Positions 10,391 through 21,560 are shown, counted from the stretch's first letter. The stretch is 64,000 bases of DNA from Vandiemenella viatica (GCA_031002005.1 CM061921.1:143191283-143255282); one strand, 5' to 3'. Made by a program: numbers and translations. The notes: generated by a model from the letters alone, not told the origin.

Positions 10391-12029
10391 TAGATAGATT
10401 TCATACATACATTTTGCTGCCTGTATGGCAATTTTTGATGAGATACGATTTGTATTATTCCTTCTTACGGTCTGACCAAACAGGAACACACAATATTTTA
10501 AAATTTTCACTTCATCCATATCCTTCCGCTTGTGATCAGTGACAACGATTTTATAAGTGAATGGGCATGAAGCTGAAGTAATCTATTAATATACAGTACT
10601 CTAGTCAATTCCAAAAAGGAACTAGTCGAACCGAAAGTTTACATCCTTGGAAAGATTTCGCTACCCCGCTACGACTAACATGTAAAATGTCCCAGAAAAG
10701 TATCCAGATTGAGTCAGTCTTCATCAAATAGACGAACGTATTTGCAATTTGATTGATAATTATTGTAGACAATAATAATAATACAGAGGCTTTTACGAAC
10801 CACAAGTGGTAGAGGAATATACGGAAAGAAATAGTTCCGTAGTCGAACAGGAGTGGGGGCAGTTTCAGGGGAATGTATAAAACCGCCAGTTTTCTCATGC
10901 ACAGGAATTCGCAAGCTTGATTTCTGGAACGATGGATTTTTTTACGAATACCAGTAAAGCTGATTTGCATTTAATGCACCGAGCTCCCAACGAAAATGGG
11001 AGAGAAGCGCTAAGTCTTTACCGTGACAGGTCTGCTAATAAGAGAGTGCTTGGTCATAAAATGTTTTAGTGCTTGTACCAGCAGCTGTGAGAGGTCGTGG
11101 TTCTCCCATAGTTTGGGCCGCTCAATCATGCGATCTAATGAGATTTTTTTGTTTTCCTAGTCATCTTAAAATCTGTGTGCACAAGTGCTTCATCAATCAT
11201 GTAGTAAATCGCTGCCGCACATTCAGTCACGGCTGCAAAAATTTAGTGCGTCTGAAAATCTATACAGATTACTGATTCCGAGTCATCAAATGGTTGAAGG
11301 TGACTCTTATCAGTTATTCTTGTATCTAGTGTGTAGTATATTGAGGGATTTTAGTTATAGTGTGTTGCAAACTTTTACTCGGGATAGTCTTTCTCAAGCT
11401 ACAGCAATGTAATTTAATTCCACCCAACGAAGCAGAGCTCAAGGTTGGGCAAAGTCACTTCCCGTGGGAAGCAGTCCCCCTACCACGGTAGCCCAGAAAG
11501 CCCTTAGTAACAGATTTTAAACGAATAGAACTAATGTCACATGACTTCCCCCACTACGCTCCTACTCTGGAGAGCGCAGTCGAGAACAGCCTCCAGGGCA
11601 GTCTATTCGCCGAGTCTCAAGATGGATCACGTTGCCAGATGGCATGCAGATTTTATTAGGTAAAGGCTAATGCATTTATACCCTTCTGCTGGCTTAGAAA
11701 GAATATTCCGAGTGACAGGATTTTATTAGTAAGAGATTCCTTTTATGAGAGCTATTCTATGCAGTATTTTTCAGATATTTCAAGTGTATTTCTATGTGCC
11801 CAATTTTATTGAAGCTATTAAAGTCACTCCATTCTTTCAACTACATGTTTCATTTGTATCGCTGATTCCTGCTCATTACTAGCAATAAGTGTGGGCAGAA
11901 CGTAAGTGCTCTGATCCTAGGGCCACATATCTTCGGAAGCTGACCGGGGAGTGGTTGATCAGAGACGAATCCAAACTTTGCTGTGGTGAATTGCCGCTCG
12001 TTTACTACAAGTGTTGTGTCCGTGTAGTC
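10391..12029. other. No gene recognised
   Basis: Mixed-composition DNA. Overlapping short open frames on both strands (10605-10970 minus, 11069-11412 plus) have no recognisable motif. No splice-framed exon is evident. Confidence 0.45.
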
Positions 12030-12250
12030 GTAATGACCTGGTGTCAGGGTTTCTAACGAGTGCTCATCCCACCCCAGTCTTAGCAGCTTTAACCTAAGTG
12101 GTGCTACCAGGTTCATGGACCTACAGTTTAACGTGGAATCATATTACACTGCAAGCTGTATCAGAGGTGAAGGTTGGGTTACGGGTCTATGAAAATCCAC
12201 GCCGAGGCTGTGATTCGAACCGTGGTCCTTTCGTTCCCCTATCAGCCAGC
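12030..12250 (-). mobile_element. SINE family C copy
   Basis: Blocks on the plus strand: 'ggtgtcagggtttctaacg', 'cccaccccagtcttagc', 'acctacagtttaacgtggaa', 'cagaggtgaaggttgggtta', 'tgattcgaaccgtggtcc'. The last is the reverse of a box B (ggttcgaatc), so the head is on the right and the element is on the minus strand. The same order occurs at 43225-43436 and 48290-48545. Confidence 0.8.
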
Positions 12251-12368
12251 TACAAATTTACTGTTTACATTGGCATGTCGGTGACGCGAACTGATAAGAT
12301 TTTACCAATCCAAAAATCGCCCAACGCGCCTAAAAAAGTTTTTACTTCAAAAACTAAAAATCTAACTT

Positions 12369-12594
12369 AGTCCACAACCCGAAGGTTGGTAGAGTCTTCC
12401 AGAAGGAGATGTTTCAAGCTATTGAGTCCTTTCCTCAGGGGACTACAGTTAAACGTGGAATCAGAGCCACGCAACGTCTCGCCGTAGCTTACGTAATGAT
12501 ATACAACACCTGAAAATTTCTGCTCACCACTGGATTTAAACCCGCGACCGGAGAAAGAAACTTTCGGAACCAACCTTGTTTCTCAGTAGCCTAT
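12369..12594 (-). mobile_element. SINE family C copy, variant with 'gtccacaacc' tail
   Basis: It shares 'acagttaaacgtggaatc' with other family C copies. Its tail 'agtccacaacccgaaggttg' matches the end of the plus-strand copy at 42835-43062, suggesting a subfamily. A degenerate box B (gcgggtttaaatcc on the minus strand) sits near 12535-12548. Confidence 0.65.
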
Positions 12595-12666
12595 ACATAT
12601 TCTTAGTACTATCGAAATCTGATAAAAACTGTGGGTTTGTATGAGCAACGTTGACAGAAAATATAT

Positions 12667-12727
12667 TGGGCGGGGGGGCAGGGGTGGCAGGGGGGGGGGG
12701 GGGTCAGGGGGGGCAGGGGGGGGGGGA
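12667..12727 (+). repeat. Poly-G low-complexity tract
   Basis: Several runs of 5 to 14 G separated by short spacers (gcagg, tggcagg, tcagg). This is strong G-quadruplex potential on the plus strand. Confidence 0.9.
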
Positions 12728-12830
12728 AGCAGCTAAGGAGTAGTGGGTTTCGGTTTGGGTAAATCAAACGTAGTGTTTCTTCAATTTTTTAAAAAGTATA
12801 CGTCATCAAATTTCCATAAAAATCGGATAA

Positions 12831-13014
12831 AAACTGAGAGTTTGCATGAAGAACATTGGCAAAAAAAACAACAAAAAAACAAAACAAACAAAAAAACAAA
12901 AAACAAAACAAAACAAAATCGAAAACTGAGAGTTTGCATGAAGAACATTGGCAAAAAAAAACAAAAACAAAACAAACAAAAAAACAAAAAACAAAACAAA
13001 ACAAAATCGCTTTT
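12831..13014 (+). repeat. 92-bp tandem duplication with A/C-rich spacer
   Basis: The motif 'aaactgagagtttgcatgaa' followed by 'gaacattggc' and an (A)nC-rich tract starts at 12831 and again at 12923, a 92-bp period. A looser relative of the motif occurs upstream (12620-12655). The open frames across it on both strands are products of the repeat. Confidence 0.88.
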
Positions 13015-13392
13015 ATATATTTGGTACAAGTATAAGCAATACTTTCTCTGCTTTCCAAGCGCATCACGTCATACTTATCGCTATAGATATACTGTTAACA
13101 TTAGCATGTTGGTGACGCGTCCAACGCGCATATCATAAGCGCTACACTTCATAGCATATTGGTGACGGGAAGTTGTGAACTCATTGATAGTGGAAGGTTA
13201 CTCTTAAAAGCTATTCTTGTAACTAGTGTTGTAAAAAACACTTTATTTTCCATTATTACGTCATTCCTGTAGCTGTACATCCCTTACTGTTTTCGTGTAT
13301 TCTATCACTTCTAGACTTTGCTTCATGGATTTTGGAACACCCGGTACATAAATTCCATAGAAAAGAATGTCTCCTTTTTTATTTTTAGAATA

Positions 13393-13665
13393 CTAAGAAA
13401 CAAACTTGATTATTAGCTTTCCATGAATTAAAGAAAAATAGGATTTAAGAATCACAAAACACACATTAAAATTTTTTTTCCTCCTCTGCATGATTTCTGG
13501 TTTATAAATCACTCTTCCATCATCTTCTACAGCGTATTTATTATCTTTTAACAAACCGAGAATGGAGTAGGGACTTGTGACATATCCAGGTGCTATACGT
13601 GAACGAGTATTTTGTAAGAGCTTTTTTTTTTGTACAAGTATACTTTCAGTCTTAGCTCCTATCAA
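13393..13665 (-). CDS. Unidentified open frame, possible exon
   Basis: A 90-codon minus-strand frame with mixed, protein-like composition (for example SRIAPGYVTSPYSILG and DDGRVIYKPE). It overlaps no repeat that I recognise. I do not recognise a family. A possible splice acceptor (gatag) sits just before GAGCTAAG near 13655, and the A-rich lysine run reads through a homopolymer. It could be a single exon of a host gene, a fragment of an unknown transposon protein, or chance. No neighbour supports any function. Confidence 0.2.
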   Translation of the reverse strand: MIGAKTESILVQKKKLLQNTRSRIAPGYVTSPYSILGLLKDNKYAVEDDGRVIYKPEIMQRRKKNFNVCFVILKSYFSLIHGKLIIKFVS

Positions 13666-13774
13666 ACATTAATGCAGATAATCCATAATTTGATGCAAAA
13701 ATAAATTTTCAAACAAGGGCGCGATCGATAGTAATTGAATATCCTTATTCACGGCTTTACTGGTATAGCCCGTT

Positions 13775-13900
13775 ACTTTAACAAAGGCGGCTCAAGGTCA
13801 GTCTGCTCTATCCCCACTCCGCTGCCCTTACCCCTACATGAGAGGGGGGAATTTGTCACTTGCCGGGGGAACATGGTCCTGAGCCACCAATTTGGAGTGA
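13775..13900 (+). repeat. Dispersed repeat family D, copy 2
   Basis: Contains 'ggcggctcaaggtcagtctg', 'ctatccccactccgctgccc' and 'ttacccctacatgaga', the reverse complement of the copy at 10310-10385. The right part (13860-13900) differs from copy 1. Confidence 0.6.
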
Positions 13901-13904
13901 ATAG

Positions 13905-14085
13905 GCTGCAGTTAACGTCATTAGAGGTGGGATTGTATTCGAGAGATGGAAAGAGTTTGGCCATCATGGGCGTCTTCAGGAATCATGACGGCTTTCACCT
14001 GGAATAATCTCAGTAAATCATAAACCAGGGGCAAAACCGCCTCCTACCGAAAGACAGGTTAACCGCGCACCAGTCTAGCTCGGTA
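13905..14085 (-). mobile_element. SINE family A, old diverged copy
   Basis: Plus-strand blocks in family A order: 'acgtcattagaggtggga', 'gagatggaaagagtttggcc', 'gaatcatgacggctttcacc', 'tggaataatctcagtaaatc', 'aggttaaccgcgcacc', 'tctagctcggtaa'. Many substitutions; probably one of the oldest copies. Confidence 0.6.
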
Positions 14086-15279
14086 ATAACTGAAATGAAA
14101 CATTGAAATTAGATGTCATATTATGTACTGAGCGAACAGCAAAGTATTTTCCAGTTTCAATGATTTTTAGTAAAGAAACTTGCATTCTTTCCTATGCTTA
14201 AGCAAACGTCATAACATTTCGTTCCTTCCTATTTTGTTCCCTGTACGCTGTTCTTATAGAAATTGCATGTCTTTTAGTTTTTTAGTTTTGGGTAGTGGAA
14301 CAGTAATGATTGTTAACCAAATTAAGGGTGAACCGACTTCCAATAATTATGTTCTCTGACCGACATAATCGGTAGCAGAACTGTGTGTAACTGAACAATC
14401 AGTAAGTCAATTTCTCAATCAGTATAGCTATGAAAACAAAATTGCATTGATTTCAGTATTTTAGTTGATTGTTTGGCATAATAACACGTTATTTCAATTT
14501 TGAAAGTGGTACACCGAAAGTGGCCTGAAGGAAAATTATAATAAAAACATGTAGGGAATTTTGGTCTGAGAAAGAAATGAGAGAAGAATTACATTGGTAG
14601 CATTTTAAGAAAGATATAAAATAGATTTAGGAGACAAATTCAGTAACAATAGTGCAAGACGAAGAGAAGTAGAACCACCCATGTGCTACAGTTAGATTAC
14701 TGTAGTATTTCAGAATGACTCAAGACAGGGAAATTAACGGAAATTGTGTTTGGACTATTAAATTAATAAACGTCTTTGGTGGAAATGCCGAGATAGTGGT
14801 GTAGGAGGAAGGCAAAGTGGTCGCAGAAGTTGGAGGATGTCCGCTATAAACCTTGTCTTTGTCCCTGGGGCTGTTACCTGCCCGAGGGTCGGGCGCAAAT
14901 GGTCTCTGCCATTCTTTGCTCCCAGCAGCCATCAAGACCCCGCACTCATCTTAGGAGTTAGTGCCTGTAAACGACTTTTGTACTTCGGAAGTGTTGCTTC
15001 CCTGCTTTCTCTGACTCTGCAGGTAGGCTGGCACCAATTACTGTACTCTCCATTTTTCAGAAGCAACTGCCGCAGAGACTCTGTTCATGGTATACTCTCG
15101 AGATCTCCTATATTTGTGGAGCAGAATGTTAACCCTGTTAGCAGCATGGGACTTCTACTACCACCGGTTGGAAGAAGTGTTTAACTTAGAAATCGCTGTT
15201 TCGTGGTGATTTGTTCGACGAGGAAGCAAACTGTTTGGAGCTAGAAATGTCCTTCAGGTTACAGAAATTGTCAACTGAG
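14086..15279. other. No gene recognised
   Basis: AT-rich to 14750, then a GC-richer stretch to about 15180 with a 115-codon plus-strand frame (14837-15184) that shows no recognisable domain. The final nine bases at 15271-15279 are the left target duplication of the next SINE. Confidence 0.45.
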
Positions 15280-15319
<40 letters not shown>

Positions 15320-15541
15320 GCCTCGTCGACGGCTAAGGCCATTAGAGGCGTGATGAGACTGGGGACAAGGAACAGGAAGGAATTCGGTCATGGACTTTTT
15401 AAAGGAAGCAGCCCGGCATTCGCCTGGAGTGATTTGGGGAAACCATGGAAAACCCAAATCTGGATGTCCGGACGGGGATTCGAACCCGTATCCTCCCGAA
15501 TGCGAGGCCAGAACGTTAACCGTTCACCCGCCACGCTCTGT
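15280..15541 (-). mobile_element. SINE family A, full length with target duplication
   Basis: The element runs on the minus strand from a head at about 15540 to a poly(T) of about 35 on the plus strand (15282-15316). Box B is visible as 'ggggattcgaacccgtatcc' on the plus strand. Both flanks carry tcaactgag (15271-15279 and 15542-15550), a 9-bp target-site duplication. The long pure tail and the preserved body suggest a fairly recent insertion. Confidence 0.93.
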
Positions 15542-15597
15542 TCAACTGAGTTATTGCGCAATCTCTTTCAACCAGACTGCCAAATGGTACATCAAAT

Positions 15598-15770
15598 TAA
15601 CAGTAAAGCTCTGGCATCACAATCAAAAGGACGGGAGTTCAAATCCCCGACTGGCCATCAAGATATCGGTTTTCCGTAGTTTTCCAAAATCACTCCAAGC
15701 GATTGCCGGGATGGTTCATTCAAAATGCCATGGCTGAATTCCTTCCCGTTCCTTACTCCCCCAGTCTGTT
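15598..15770 (+). mobile_element. SINE family A, diverged
   Basis: Plus-strand copy: head with 'gggagttcaaatccccgac' (box B), then 'ttttccgtagttttccaaa', 'tcactccaagcgattgccgg', 'ggctgaattccttcccg'. It faces the SINE at 15280-15541 head to head. The 3' end is decayed past about 15770. Confidence 0.78.
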
Positions 15771-16394
15771 ACTTTTGGTGTTTTCTAGTCTTTTGTACGT
15801 GAGATACATCTAATGTTTCCCCTTAACCATCCAACTTCAGTTTACCTGAAGGTAATTTAGTTCGTTCATTTCGAAAATTTTGTGTCTTTACTGCTTGACT
15901 TCAAAATACAATTAACAGTTTTCAAATTATCACTATAATCAGAACAAACTCCTTATATGCTTTACAGCCAACAGACATCGACGCCGACGAGGTATAAAGC
16001 GAGAAACAAAAAAGAAAAAAAAGATGAAATAAAGTAGTAATGTCACACATCTTTACATAACCACAACAAACAGACCGGTGCACCCAGTACACAGAATCTG
16101 TTTGGTATTTGAGTTTCAATCAATCAAATAATTTGTGACCCGCTTTTAATTGGTAATTAATTCCAGTTGCTTTTCGAGGCCAATAAATCTAGAATTCTTT
16201 CAAATTCGGGTATAGCTCAGCATGGCACCAGGCACCTCTTCAATTTGCTGAAGATACTGTACAAGTGGCTTCCTGAAGTGGTCATCCACGTAGGTTTCAA
16301 ATTGCAGTAGCTTTGTGACAATTCCTAATACTTATATTACATCAGATTTCTTATTTTCGTTTGAAATGATGTTTTTATTATCTTTATCTGTTAA
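15771..16394. other. No feature recognised
   Basis: AT-rich spacer before the second G-rich MITE. Bases 16392-16394 (taa) are its left target duplication. Confidence 0.5.
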
Positions 16395-16766
16395 GGAAGC
16401 GTTCATAAACTACGTGGCTTGGTCTGGGGGGGGGGGGGGATGGTTGGCTGGAAAGCTACGCTGGGCTACGCGGGAGTGGGGGGGGGGGGAATTCCGAGCT
16501 AAGCCACGTAGCTTTTCATTCATATTATTTGTCAGGTACAGAACACAGAATAGCAAGTATATGAATATTTATGTTCGTAATTTAATTATCTGCGTATATA
16601 ATTTACTATAGTCTGGCAAAAGAAAACAGTACAAAATGTCCTCTGGAATCATTAGGGGAAAGAAGCTACGTGCCACGCGGGAAGGGGGGGGGTGTAGAGA
16701 CAGAAGCCACGTTTGGCCATGTGGGGAGGTAGCCAAAATGGAGCCACGTATTTTATGGACGCTCCC
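16395..16766 (+). mobile_element. G-rich MITE, PIF/Harbinger-like, copy 2
   Basis: 372 bp. Ends ggaagcgttcataaactacg and cgtattttatggacgctccc are inverted repeats of each other. Direct TAA flanks (16392-16394, 16767-16769) form the 3-bp duplication. Internal G runs sit at about 16426-16439, 16478-16488 and 16685-16692. Same block order as copy 1, including 'gccacgtagctttt' and 'agccaaaatggagc'. Confidence 0.9.
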
Positions 16767-16884
16767 TAATATATTCAAAATATTTTCGAAATGCACTAAC
16801 TAAATTATCTTTACGTAAACTGAAATTCGATACTTCAGGAAAAACATTAGACGTTTGTCATGTAAAACAGAATAGAAAAAACAG

Positions 16885-17830
16885 AAAGAAACAGACTGAA
16901 AACGTTTATGAAGGAGGAAATACAGGTTATTGATGATTTGGCGATAGAGAAAATGGATGCCACGGTGGGTTTTGATGCTGTATCACTATTTAGTAACGTG
17001 GCTTGCTTATGGCTTTACGTCGAGGTTGAGGTCATTAGAGGCGGGATGGGACAAGGAACGGGAAGGAATTCAGCCATGGCCTTCTGAAGGAATCATCCCG
17101 GCTTTAGTAACGTGCCGGTAGACGAAACCATTTCGATAATACGTGATAAAATTCTTGCAAACGGACTGTCTACTGAATGGGCTGAACTCACGGAATTCTG
17201 CCTACAATCAATTGTTTTCCAATATGTTTGTCAGCTATGTGATCAAGTTGGAGGTGCGGCATTTTGCCACCACTTTCACCTACACCCGCGAAGCTATTCA
17301 CAGAATTATTCGAAACAGAGGTGCTTAGCAACTAGCGTCAAAAATATGTACAGTGGATTCGGTACGTCAGCGGCACCTTTTTAATCTGGCCTCATGGTGT
17401 GGAGAATTTGCAGAAGTTTCTATACCATCTGAATAGTACCCACTCCAAAATCCAGTTCAGTATGGAAGTGGCCGAAAATAGATAAGTTCCGTTTCTAGAT
17501 GTCCCGGTAACGATGCGTGACGACGGACGTATGGGTCATATAATGCACCGCATAGGCATTTGAACGCCAACTCTTACCCCAATCCGGCAAAGAAGAAGGA
17601 CATAGACTGATCTCACTAGACTCTCACAAGAATATTCCGGGCCAACGCCTACCGTGAATCCTACATCTGAAAGTTTTTAAGAACTACGAAACCCATGGAA
17701 AAAATTAACATATCCAGTGACATTAATTTGCCACAGAATGTTGCCTTCCTCCCGTCCGTACAAAGTATCACAGACTGGGTTGGAAAACTAGGATATTGGT
17801 GTAAGAAATAGGAGCAGTACATAGAAGGCT
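16885..17830 (+). pseudogene. Penelope-like element reverse transcriptase fragment
   Basis: The plus strand encodes scattered but ordered blocks of a Penelope-type RT: FDAVSLFSN (catalytic motif A region) at about 16973-17000, then VPVDETISIIRDK from 17112, a block like HLNSTHSKIQFSMEV near 17425-17470, PFLDVPVT near 17490, and AFLPSVQSITDWVGKL near 17740-17790. These sit in the usual PLE order (RT palm, connector, C-terminal region before the GIY-YIG domain). The reading frame changes several times and the region after about 17270 is scrambled, so it is dead. A SINE interrupts it at 17001-17102. The GIY-YIG endonuclease is not visible. Confidence 0.8.
17001..17102 (-). mobile_element. 5'-truncated SINE family A inside the Penelope RT
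   Basis: About 100 bp of family A 3' sequence on the minus strand, ending with 'gcttgcttatggctttacg' on the plus strand. It is flanked by tttagtaacgtg at 16989-17000 and 17103-17114, a 12-bp target duplication. Without the SINE and one duplicate the RT frame runs through unbroken at this point. Confidence 0.93.
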
Positions 17831-18119
17831 AAAAATGACCATGACACCTAAGCTCGCACTCGATTTCAGGCACAAGGGTGTGGGATGATTTTCTTTTGTA
17901 GGAAAGGGGGTCATAGATTGAAATAAGTTATCAAGAGAGCTGATGAATATTTTACCAAAAACACTTAAAGAATTTAAGGATGAAATTTGTAGAGGGCAAA
18001 GTAGGAGGATACAGGAAAGGTTCTGCCAACGGAGCATGCGCTCAATCCAATTAAATTTAATTGTTAAAGCGGGTAGAGGCGCGAACAGTTTATAAGGCTC
18101 ACTGTAAGTTTAGACAATC
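17831..18119. other. Junction of Penelope remnant and LINE; nothing else seen
   Basis: No feature that I can support; composition is like the neighbouring repeats. Confidence 0.4.
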
Positions 18120-19318
18120 ATTAACCCATTACACAAATCTGAGAATTATCGCACCATTAGTCTAACATCACATGCTTCAAAATTAATGACAAGAATAATA
18201 TATAGAAGGATGGAAAGGGTAATAGAAGAGATAGTAGGTGGTTTTGGGTTTAGGAAAAATCATGGTACAAGGGAAGCAATTCTGACCTTAAGATTAATAC
18301 TCGATGGGCGGATAAAAAAAACGAAAGATACTTTTATGGCATTTGTTGATTCAGAAAAAGATTTTGATAATGTTAGGTGGGACAAGATGTCCAAAATTTT
18401 AAACAACTCAGGTCTAAAGTATTGGGATAGAAAAATACTGTATAAAGTATATAAGAAACAAGTGGCTATAATAAAAATAGGAATTGTGAGAGACATGCTT
18501 CGGTTAAAAAGGGTGTGAGACAAGGTTGTAGTCTGTCCCCATTAATATTAAACTTGTATGTAGTAGAAGCAATAAAGAAAGTCAAAGAAAAATTTCCATG
18601 TGGCATAAGTGTTCAGGGAGAAAAAAAAAACCAGTATGCTACGATTTGCTGATGACATTGTCTTGTTAGCAGAAAGGGCTGAGGATATTTAGAAGTTACT
18701 GAATGGCATGAAAAAAATACTGAAGACAAGTAAACGAGTTTTGTTACTTGGGAAGCAAAATTACAACCGATGGCCGAAGCAGGAATGCTGTTAAAAGCAG
18801 AGAATAGCACTAGCAAAAAGAGCCTTCATGAAAAAGAGAAACCTTTTAGTTTCAAATATTGATGTAGGAATTAGAAAGAACTTTTTAAAACTATATGTGT
18901 GGAGCACAATACATTCTGGTAGCAAAACATGGACTTTAGGAATACCGGAGAGAAAGAAAATTGAAGCATTTGAAATGTGGTGCTACAGAAGAATGCTGAA
19001 AATTAAGTGGACAGACAAAGTAAGAAATGAACGAGTTTTTGAAAGGATGAGTGAGGAAAGATGTTTGTGGAAGAAGCTTACAGAAAGAAGAGACAGGATG
19101 GTAGGTCATATTTTGAGACATGCTGGATTGGTTAATTTGTTAGTGGAGGGAACAGTCGAAGGTAAGAACTGTAGAGGAAGACAGAGATAAGAATATATGA
19201 AGCAGATAATTGTGGACGTGGGTTGTAAGGGATATGTACACATGTAGAGGTTAGCACAAGATAAGAAGGGATGGAGGATTGCATCTTACCAGTCGAAGGA
19301 CTGACGACAGAAAAAAAA
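18120..19318 (+). pseudogene. Non-LTR retrotransposon (LINE family 1), RT to poly(A)
   Basis: The 5'-truncated element begins near the RT block SENYRTISLTSHASK. Frame 1 (18186-18518) holds FGFRKNHGTREA and motif A as AFVDSEKDFDNVRW (the second D of the motif is kept). A frameshift near 18505-18510 moves motif B (GVRQGCSLSPLILNLY) to another frame. The catalytic FADD block (RFADDIVLLAE) is at about 18641-18675, past a slipped A-run (18621-18630). After a deletion the C-terminal part (18828-19190) carries ETWTLG-like SKTWTLG, EAFEMWCYRRMLKIKWTDKV and VGHILRHAGL. The element ends in a poly(A) of about 22 (19311-19332), marking the true 3' end. Fragments of the same family lie at 34168-34350 and 50943-51447. 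The clade (RTE/CR1-like 'craniofacial' LINEs) is inferred. Confidence 0.88.
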
Positions 19319-19339
19319 AAAAAAAAAAAAAACCTATTA

Positions 19340-19615
19340 CCTACACTAGCTTGCGGGTGTTTATAAAATGCCCAGCAGAAGTGGCGGTGATTACAACGGC
19401 GACGGCGAGATGTATCGCAGTGTGGCGGATAAACTTTAAGAACATATCCACGACTATAAACAAAAAAATAGCGACAAATCCACCGTAGTTCAGTATGCCA
19501 TCAAAACCAGGCCGAAATAACACTTGAATACATGAGGTTTTTGTGAAGAGAATACCATTAGTGGCCTTCACGAGTGAAGGAGGCAGTAGAAATTTTGAAG
19601 CAAAACATCAAAGAA
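19340..19615 (+). repeat. Repeat shared with the interior of the 39-kb fold-back element
   Basis: The blocks 'gcagtgtggcggataaactt', 'aagaacatatccacgac', 'gcgacaaatccaccgtag', 'ttcagtatgcca', 'gtggccttcacgagtgaagg' and 'ggcagtagaaattttgaa' match 39205-39385 at roughly three bases in four. The inverted hammerhead-bearing arms of the other copy are absent here. On the minus strand both copies read a hydrophobic peptide containing NYGGFVA and DMFL. Confidence 0.7.
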
Positions 19616-19627
19616 TCGTTTGGCTAA

Positions 19628-21068
19628 AGGCCGGTTTTCCTAGCAACGCGTATTTTGCGCCGTGTACGACGTGTTACGCTGAACCTGTCACACCGCCTAC
19701 TCCATTCCCCTATGTTTAGTGGGGCTCTGTTTTCCTAAACAGCGCAACATGTTACACGTTATATAAAATTTCACACTTTTCGCAGGCGTCATTATTGAAA
19801 AATTGCACTTACTTGTCTCTTTTTCGTGGTGGTTTGCGCTGCGTTTTTGTGTGTGTTTTTGTTGTGTTTTTTGTGTTTTTTTTTGTGTTTTTTTTGTGTT
19901 TTTTTTGTGTTTTTAATTTGTTTTTTTTTTTTGCGGGGGGGGGGGGGGGGGTATCGCCAACGCTTTGGCACCAACCTGGATCCTTCGTCAGGGCTTCTCT
20001 CTATCTAGCTAGCCACCTGGTTCTTTTTGATAAATTTAAACACTTGATTCACCGTTTATTTTTCACCGGCAAAGATGATTTGGTTAAATTAAAAATTCTG
20101 AAATGTGAGAGTGACTCGCGGCTATTAGGTGCAACCGTCTCTGCAAAAGCAATAACAATCTTTTGAAACGTTGGTTAAATCCTTTGTTGTAATATTTTCT
20201 TGCCGTATTGGCTTCACTATGTTGTAAAACGTTGCACTTTATTAACAGTTAGAAAATATTTATGCGAGATGCAGTACAACAACGCTCGTCATCTTGCAAT
20301 CGATACAAGCGATCAGAGATAATCGATTGCTTCAGTTGTAATCAAATGCGCCCGTAGCTTGTCCAATCTTCAAACTTGTGATTGTAAAATGTCAAAAAGC
20401 ACGTCAAAAAATAGCGAAAACCTAGGAATGTTCCGAAAATAGGAGGAGAGTTTTTATTTAAATTGATTTTCTTTAAATTTATTTTTGTATAATAATTTTA
20501 TCAAACGATCGATTGCATTACTGCTTAAACATTTTTACTTTCTAATAAAAACCATATTATATAATTAATTCACGTGTAGAACTGTGACAGTAATAGTATT
20601 TCTTCAATCTGAATCGTCATTATTGGTGCTGAAACACTGGGTGAATCAACATGTCATTTTAAATCTTTCATATTTGGTATGATAAAGGAATCAGGTTTTT
20701 GGTTGGAAAATCCTCGAAGTTTAAAGTTATAGCTGCTCTGAAGGGTTGGCAGATAAATACTCATCCACAAGCAAGTTGTATAAGCAACAGCACGCAGTAA
20801 CGATCAAGCCAACAGTTTCGGGTTTTAAATTAAGAGGAGTGAAAAAAAAAAAATCCCGAAAATCGTGCACATAATCCCGAAATCGTCCATGATATGTTTT
20901 AGAACAGGCATGGCGATCGACACTTTCCGTACGTCAACCGAATAAATAAACACGTTACCTTAGGAAAACACTTCTACGCCGCGCAATATATTTTGCGTTC
21001 CTTCTGACGTGGTTAGGGAAAAACTGGTTCCTGCTACGCAAAATAAACGTCTTTAGGAAAACCGGCTT
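19628..21068. mobile_element. 1.44-kb non-autonomous PIF/Harbinger-type element
   Basis: Inverted ends: left aggccggttttcctagcaac, right reverse-complemented aagccggttttcctaaagac, continuing with 'tattttgcg' in both. Both sides are flanked by TAA (19625-19627 and 21069-21071). The interior has no transposase frame. It includes a GTTTT-rich tract (19849-19935), a run of about 17 G (19934-19950), and palindrome-like 'cgatcgattgc' blocks. Calls on the superfamily rest on the 3-bp TAA duplication. Confidence 0.75.
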
Positions 21069-21071
21069 TAA

Positions 21072-21494
21072 GAAAACAAATGTAGTATCTCTGAGGAAAT
21101 CTAAGCAATGCAAATAAAAAAATGTGTCATTCCCGGTAAATAAAGTTACTATTAATCAATAAGGCCAGTGAAGCCTATGAAATCAGATAGATGGTAATTT
21201 AGTAGAGGAACTACCTTGTACACAGAAACACGTTGACACTGATAACACGGCCCATCTAGGCGTAGTGATAGGAGTTCTGAAATTTTTCGACTGAGACAAC
21301 GTAACTGGAGTAGAGAAGAATCCATCAGAATTTTTCCAATCCTCGTGATGAAGAACCAATTTATTTATTGCTCAAACTTGTCTAAAGAAAATATGACACG
21401 TTTTAGATAATGACAGAGTTACCAAAAATAGTCATTTTAACACTTTCAATAAAAGTGCAATATGAAAGGAAGGGATATTACATGTAGGTAGATT

Positions 21495-21560
<66 letters not shown>

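Noticed and set aside
12743..13138. 131-codon plus frame and its minus-strand mirrors as coding
   Set aside because: The frame is produced by the A/C-rich tandem duplication.
19795..20166. 123-codon frame as a gene
   Set aside because: It is made by GTTTT and poly-G low-complexity sequence inside a transposon.
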